A DNA stretch of 64,000 nt from Rhodobacteraceae bacterium M385 (GTDB taxonomy: Bacteria; Pseudomonadota; Alphaproteobacteria; Rhodobacterales; Rhodobacteraceae): NCBI GenBank assembly GCA_025141835.1, contig CP081102.1, forward strand, positions 2,418,001 to 2,482,000, read 5' to 3'. This document shows, piece after piece, positions 59,620 to 64,000 of the stretch. The notes beneath the pieces are model-generated. The model did not search any database. It was given only the letters and a program-made list of their open reading frames with translations, and was not told where the DNA came from. Made by a program: the position numbers and the translations under genes. Position 1 is the first letter of the stretch. Each line of letters starts with the position of its first letter.

Positions 59620-60525
59620 TTACAGCCAATCCCCACGCACGGTCTGCTGCCAGACTTCGCGCAGCCAGTTTTCTCCGGCGGCTTCCAAAGACAACCCCTG
59701 CCCCGTCAACTGACGGTAAGCGTCATCATAGAACGGCGAGGACTGGAAGTTGTAGCCAAGGATCGCGCCAGCTGTTTGCGCCTCGTCCGTCAAGCCGAGG
59801 GCGAGGTAGGCTTCCACCAGACGCAACAAGGCTTCCGGCGTGTGAGAGGTGGTCTGGAACTCTTCCACCACAACCCGGAACCGGTTGATCGCCGATGTGT
59901 AATGTTCGCGGCGCAAGTAGTAGCGGCCCACTTCCATTTCCTTGCCCGCCAGATGGTCAAAGGCGAGGTCGAAGCGCAGGATCGCGTCTTGGGTGTATTC
60001 GCTATCGGGATACCGCTCGATCACGACGCGGAGCGCTTGCAGCGCCTGATAGGTCACGCCTTGGTCGCGGCCCACCTGGTCAATCTGGTCATAATAGGAC
60101 AGTGCAAGAAGGTACTGGGCATAGGCCGCGTCTTCGTTGCCAGGGTAGAAATCAAGGTAGCGTTGAGCCGCCACACGGGCCGCCTCGTAGTCGCCATCCT
60201 CGTGATAGGAGAACGCCGCCATAATCAACGCCCGCTCAGCCCATGTGGAATATGGGTGCAGGCGCTCCACCTCGATAAACAGCTCGGCCGCATTGTCTGG
60301 ACGGCCGTTTTCCAGCGCGAATTCGGCTTGCTGATAGATCGTCTCAGCGTCCAGCTCTTCCAGAGGGATGTTCGCATTGCGCCCGGCAAAGAAACCGCCG
60401 CCGCCATTGCCGCTGAACAGGCCCGTGCCAAGGAAACCATTGCCTCCACCGCCGCCGCCACAGCCCGCCAAAACGAGCGTCAGCCCTAGGGCTGCACCGG
60501 AAAGTCGAAAGCGGTTGGTTGTCAT
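59620..60525 (-). CDS. bamD: Outer membrane protein assembly factor BamD
   Basis: A 301-residue lipoprotein with lipobox VLAGC (Cys near residue 22), a Gly-rich stretch and then TPR-like helical repeats: EIYQQAEFALENGRPDNAAE-type segment, EVERLHPYSTWAERALIMAA, GDYEAARVAAQRYLDFYPGN and YLLALSYYDQIDQVGRDQ. It is part of the BAM complex that inserts beta-barrel proteins into the outer membrane. GAGG precedes the ATG by eight bases. Confidence 0.94.
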   Translation of the reverse strand: MTTNRFRLSGAALGLTLVLAGCGGGGGGNGFLGTGLFSGNGGGGFFAGRNANIPLEELDAETIYQQAEFALENGRPDNAAELFIEVERLHPYSTWAERALIMAAFSYHEDGDYEAARVAAQRYLDFYPGNEDAAYAQYLLALSYYDQIDQVGRDQGVTYQALQALRVVIERYPDSEYTQDAILRFDLAFDHLAGKEMEVGRYYLRREHYTSAINRFRVVVEEFQTTSHTPEALLRLVEAYLALGLTDEAQTAGAILGYNFQSSPFYDDAYRQLTGQGLSLEAAGENWLREVWQQTVRGDWL

Positions 60526-60662
60526 GCGATTAGCCTCAAACCCATAGTCTTAGGCCCGATCCCGGACCCTGTCGGCACTGCTCTAGCACATTCCTTTTGC
60601 GGGCAAAATCCCTCAACCGACACGAAGATGCACCGAAGTGATAACGTGATGTTGTGGCCACG

Positions 60663-61583
60663 TCACGCGACGTGCGCAAGATCTGCTGATTTCACGCCGA
60701 CGCCGGGCAATGCGGCGGCCTGATCCGGCGTGCATTCCACGAAACGCACCGCACCGGGGGTGGCGAAAAGGTTGCGAAGCAATTGGTTCGTAACCATGTG
60801 GCCGGCCCGGAAACCGGTGTAGCAACCCAGAATGGGGGCGCCTGCCAGGGCCAAATCCCCCAATGCATCCAGCATCTTATGGCGCACGGCCTCATCGGCA
60901 TGGCGGAAACCACCGGGGCTCAGGACGTCGTCTCCATCCACGACAACGGCGTTGTCGTAGGTTCCACCAAGGGCAAGGCCCGCTTCATGCATCATGTCCA
61001 CGTCGGCGCGGCGGCAGAAGGTGCGGCTGTCGCATAATTCGCGCACGAAGCGACCATTGGCCAAATTGGCAATCCGCCGCTGATAGCCGATCGCCTTGTC
61101 GCTGAATTCGATGGTGTAATCCATTTCCAGCCCACGGGAGGGCGACAACTCGGCCCAGGCGTCGCCATCTTCGGCGCGCACAGTCTTAAGGATTTCCAGC
61201 GCATGGATTGGCGCGGACTGGCGTTGGATGCCAGCATCAAGGATCGCGCGAACGAACGGCGCGGCAGACCCATCAAGGATCGGAAGCTCAGGGCCATCCA
61301 CTTCGATCAGGGCGTTATGGATGCCCGATCCGATCAAGGCGGCCATGATATGTTCAACCGTCGAAACTTCGGTTCCGTCTTCGGCCACAAGTTTAGTGCA
61401 AAGGCGGCTTTGGGGGACAAGATCGTAGCGGGCGGGGATCATCGCGGCGTCGTCAAGGTCGGTGCGGCGGAACCAGATGCCGACGTTGGCGGCTTGCGGT
61501 AACATGCTGACACGGGTCAAACGACCGGTGTGGAGACCGACCCCACTGAATGTGGCTTTTTTGCGAAGTGTTGCCTGCATCAA
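60663..61583 (-). CDS. lpxC: UDP-3-O-acyl-N-acetylglucosamine deacetylase
   Basis: A 306-residue zinc enzyme for the committed step of lipid A synthesis. Motifs are KKATFSGVGLHTGRL, STVEHIMAALIGSGIHNALI (first zinc His), ILDGSAAPFV, and HKMLDALGDLALAG with the second His and zinc Asp, then GHMVTNQLLRNLF. It lies between ftsZ and bamD; a 284-bp gap with an ftsZ terminator separates it from ftsZ, so it probably has its own promoter. Confidence 0.97.
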   Translation of the reverse strand: MMQATLRKKATFSGVGLHTGRLTRVSMLPQAANVGIWFRRTDLDDAAMIPARYDLVPQSRLCTKLVAEDGTEVSTVEHIMAALIGSGIHNALIEVDGPELPILDGSAAPFVRAILDAGIQRQSAPIHALEILKTVRAEDGDAWAELSPSRGLEMDYTIEFSDKAIGYQRRIANLANGRFVRELCDSRTFCRRADVDMMHEAGLALGGTYDNAVVVDGDDVLSPGGFRHADEAVRHKMLDALGDLALAGAPILGCYTGFRAGHMVTNQLLRNLFATPGAVRFVECTPDQAAALPGVGVKSADLAHVA

Positions 61584-61820
61584 ATTGCCCGCTCTTCCGT
61601 CACATCAATTCCCGCGGCGTCGATTGCTTAAGACGCTCTGCCGGAAGCGGCGCTTGCACCAAAAGGTTAAAACAAGGTTTCCGCTGTATATGGGGGTAGC
61701 GAGGGGCAGCGCTAGGAGCAACTCAAGCTTTATGACGCCTTGCAACAATGGGTAGTAGCGTGGGCGAAAACTTGCCTACATCCTGTGGGTAACCCTGCAA
61801 CATCTTGTATCTAAAACGAA

Positions 61821-61845
61821 AAAGACCGGCGCGAGGCCGGTCTTT
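61821..61845 (-). terminator. Rho-independent terminator after ftsZ
   Basis: AAAGACCGGC (61821-61830) pairs with GCCGGTCTTT (61836-61845) around GCGAG. Read on the minus strand it is followed by TCGTTTTAG. It lies 23 bp after the ftsZ stop. Confidence 0.88.
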
Positions 61846-61867
61846 CCTGTCACATTGTGACTGCAAA

Positions 61868-63517
61868 TTAGTTCGCTTGGCGGCGCAGGAAGGCAGGAAT
61901 TTCAATCCGCTCCTGATCGGGGTCTACGACACCGTCGTCTGCCGCGTGGTGCTGAGGCATCGGCGCAGGGGCCGGAGCCGCCATTGTGGGCTGACGACGC
62001 TCGGCCGGGGCCGCACCATCTTCACCGGTGCCTGTCATACGGTTGATAAGCGAATTTATGCCGAAGCCGCGTTTTTGAGGCTGTTCACCGGCCAAACCAC
62101 CGTGCTGCTGAGGCGCTGCAACGGGCGCGGCCTGAGGCGCACGCGGCGTATCACGCTGGATGGCAGCACGCAGACGGGCCAGAGCCTCGGGCGTTGGGGC
62201 ACCACCGGCGGCGGGCTTGGGGGCAACGTAGCCCTGCTGATCTTCAGCCGCGACGGCTACCGGAGTAGGTTGTTGCGGTGCAGGCGCAACAGCGGCAGGC
62301 GCTGGAGCGGGTTGATACGCCGGCGCTGGCACGTCGTCTTCGGCAACCAGATCTGGCTCGGCCTCGGCGGGGGCCTCAAAGCTTTCAAACAGGGAAGGCT
62401 CTGGCGGCGTTTCCGCGGCGGCTTCCTCATATTGCTCTACCTCTGGAGCGGGTGCCGCGGCAGGCGCTGGTTTGGCCTCTGCGGCGGCAACGGCGGAACC
62501 CGTGGCGTAGAACTGACGCGAAGGCATTGGCACTTCTTCCTGACGCTCTGCCGCGTCAATGCCAGTTGCCACAACGCTGACGCGCATCTGGCCTTCCATC
62601 GCTGTGTCCAGGGTGGAACCGACGATGATGTTCGCCTCTGGGTCCACTTCTTCGCGGATGCGGTTGGCGGCTTCGTCCAACTCGAACAGGGTCAGGTCGT
62701 AGCCACCTGTGACGTTGATCAACACGCCGCGCGCACCGCGCAGGCTGATCTCGTCCAGCAGCGGGTTGGCGATGGCCTTCTCGGCGGCCTGCATGGCGCG
62801 GTTGTCGCCATCGGCCTCGCCCGTGCCCATCATTGCCTTGCCCATTTCGTTCATCACAGCGCGAACATCGGCAAAGTCGAGGTTGATGAGACCGGGGCGA
62901 ACCATCAGGTCGGTCACACCCTTAACACCTTGATAAAGAACGTCATCCGCCATGGCGAAGGCTTCGGTGAAAGTGGTTTTCTCATTCGCCAGACGGAACA
63001 GGTTCTGGTTCGGAATGATGATCAGCGTGTCGACGACCTTTTGCAGGGCTTCGATGCCCTCATCGGCCTGACGCATCCGCTTGGTGCCTTCAAACTGGAA
63101 CGGCTTGGTGACAACACCAACGGTCAGAACGCCCAACTCCCGCGCGGCTTGCGCGATAATTGGCGCCGCGCCGGTGCCGGTGCCGCCGCCCATTCCCGCA
63201 GTGATAAACGCCATGTGGGCGCCTGCGAGGTGGTCAACAATCTCTTCAATGCTTTCCTCAGCGGCGGAAGCGCCAACCTGAGGGCGCGCCCCTGCGCCGA
63301 GACCTTCGGTCACGCGCTGGCCCATCTGGATACGCGCGTGTGCGGTGGATTGCTGCAATGCCTGAGCGTCGGTGTTGGCAACAACAAATTCGCAACCATC
63401 AAGCTGCTGGTCGATCATGTTGTTCACGGCATTGCCGCCTGCGCCGCCGACACCGAAGACGGTGATACGGGGTTTCAGCTCGGGTTGAGCGTCGGTCATG
63501 GTAAGATTCAGAGTCAT
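61868..63517 (-). CDS. ftsZ: Cell division protein FtsZ
   Basis: A 549-residue tubulin-like GTPase. The core (about residues 15-330) has VFGVGGAGGNAVNNMI, the tubulin signature GGGTGTGAAP and NFADVRAVMNEMGKAMMG. A long Ala/Pro/Glu-rich disordered linker (~335-520) leads to the conserved C-terminal peptide DQERIEIPAFLRRQ that binds FtsA. The linker is longer than in enterobacteria but usual for Alphaproteobacteria. The start MTLNLTMTDA is the family form; ATG 63499 is possible. It follows ftsA after 193 bp. Confidence 0.97.
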   Translation of the reverse strand: MTLNLTMTDAQPELKPRITVFGVGGAGGNAVNNMIDQQLDGCEFVVANTDAQALQQSTAHARIQMGQRVTEGLGAGARPQVGASAAEESIEEIVDHLAGAHMAFITAGMGGGTGTGAAPIIAQAARELGVLTVGVVTKPFQFEGTKRMRQADEGIEALQKVVDTLIIIPNQNLFRLANEKTTFTEAFAMADDVLYQGVKGVTDLMVRPGLINLDFADVRAVMNEMGKAMMGTGEADGDNRAMQAAEKAIANPLLDEISLRGARGVLINVTGGYDLTLFELDEAANRIREEVDPEANIIVGSTLDTAMEGQMRVSVVATGIDAAERQEEVPMPSRQFYATGSAVAAAEAKPAPAAAPAPEVEQYEEAAAETPPEPSLFESFEAPAEAEPDLVAEDDVPAPAYQPAPAPAAVAPAPQQPTPVAVAAEDQQGYVAPKPAAGGAPTPEALARLRAAIQRDTPRAPQAAPVAAPQQHGGLAGEQPQKRGFGINSLINRMTGTGEDGAAPAERRQPTMAAPAPAPMPQHHAADDGVVDPDQERIEIPAFLRRQAN

Positions 63518-63710
63518 GGATACTGTCCGCCTGTTCTTGTCCTGGCCCCCGATCTTCTGGTCGGAATTGCCGAAATTGCCTCATTTATTGAAGGACAGCG
63601 TACCGCCGTTCCCCTGCGTCGTCACGCAGAAAATACGCCCCATGCGCGAAATGTGGCCGTTTTGTGGCGATTTTATCGGCGATTTAGCGGTCTGACCCCA
63701 TATGAAGGGG

Positions 63711-64000
63711 TCACCAGTTGTCGCGGAACCATTTTACCGCGCGACGAACGGACCTTGCAGGCAGCCTGTCGGCGGGCAAATCGAAGTCCCACCACTCGTC
63801 CTGAGGGCTTGCTGCAAACAGCGCCAGACCGACACAGGCTGAGAACGCCGAGCCATAGGCCGACTGCGGCAGACCCGCCACCCGCATGGGCCGCCCAAGG
63901 CGCACCTGGTTGCCCAGAATGCGCGAGGCAAGACCATCAAGGCCGGGGATCTGGCTCCCACCCCCAGTCAGAACGATGCGTTGAGAGGGCAGATGCTCAA
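63711..64000 (-). CDS. ftsA: Cell division protein FtsA, C-terminal part (cut by window end)
   Basis: About 95 residues of the C-terminus are present, open to the right edge. The frame contains RIVLTGGGSQIPGL and SRILGNQVRLGRP, the ATP-binding adenosine motif and following segment of actin-like FtsA, and ends WFRDNW. FtsA anchors FtsZ to the membrane. The position directly before ftsZ confirms the identity. Confidence 0.93.
   Translation of the reverse strand, partial: EHLPSQRIVLTGGGSQIPGLDGLASRILGNQVRLGRPMRVAGLPQSAYGSAFSACVGLALFAASPQDEWWDFDLPADRLPARSVRRAVKWFRDNW

Noticed and set aside
59560..59620. Possible LexA box (GTTC-N7-GTTC) upstream of recN
   Set aside because: Only one half-site (GTTC) is present; the second position reads TTTG.

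Overview
The window is a GC-rich, densely packed stretch of chromosome from an alphaproteobacterium, almost certainly a member of the Rhodobacteraceae (Roseobacter group). The pointers are an ftsA-ftsZ-lpxC-bamD-recN block, accB-accC-aat-DUF2155-mlaD-NDUFA12 gene order, glyQ-DUF6446-glyS-PEP-dikinase order, an aerobic-type cobaltochelatase (CobS/CobT), and a transporter-kinase fusion. I saw no tRNA or rRNA gene, insertion sequence, prophage or CRISPR array. It reads as core and near-core genome.

Layout. 1-3.2 kb (minus): a response regulator, a two-helix membrane protein and a CbrA-like sodium/solute symporter-histidine kinase cut by the left edge. 3.4-5.2 kb: an XRE/DUF2083 regulator divergent from a small acidic protein. 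5.4-17.8 kb: the reductive pyrimidine catabolism block. 18.0-24.0 kb: acetyl-CoA carboxylase BCCP and biotin carboxylase, Aat, envelope proteins, the NDUFA12 homologue and MetY. 24.2-27.4 kb: a giant PilM/GspL-like plus PilP-like fusion protein. 27.4-34.2 kb: MgtE, guanine deaminase, GlmM, FolP, a GNAT and a long FolB. 34.3-41.5 kb (minus): SleB hydrolase, a PPDK-like enzyme, GlyS, a DUF6446 protein and GlyQ. 41.7-45.7 kb: a secreted pseudoprotease, then fasciclin, anti-sigma and ECF sigma. 45.8-52.5 kb (plus): CobS, several small envelope proteins, a threonine/serine dehydratase and CobT. 52.6-57.7 kb: aminopeptidase P, DUF427, an unknown secreted protein and a ClC channel. 57.9-64 kb (minus): recN, bamD, lpxC, ftsZ and the 3' end of ftsA.

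The most coherent functional unit is the pyrimidine block. An NMT1/THI5-like ABC importer would bring in a pyrimidine. PreT-PreA reduce uracil or thymine. HydA opens the dihydropyrimidine ring. An M20 amidohydrolase removes the carbamoyl group, and an omega-aminotransferase deaminates beta-alanine or beta-aminoisobutyrate. A RutR orthologue sits in the middle. A perfect RutR-type palindrome precedes the aminotransferase operon, and a degenerate copy precedes preTA, so both arms are probably controlled by uracil. Guanine deaminase at 28.9 kb adds a purine salvage or catabolic enzyme.

The most unusual non-coding structure is an array of four different, perfect 20-bp palindromes at 48675-48762. 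All share a TTGCAA centre and lie 22-23 bp apart. Other items to re-examine are the PilM/PilP-like fusion, the pseudoprotease that has lost its whole catalytic triad, a 27-bp tandem duplication that copies the end of a permease gene with its stop codon, and a low-GC patch inside glyS.
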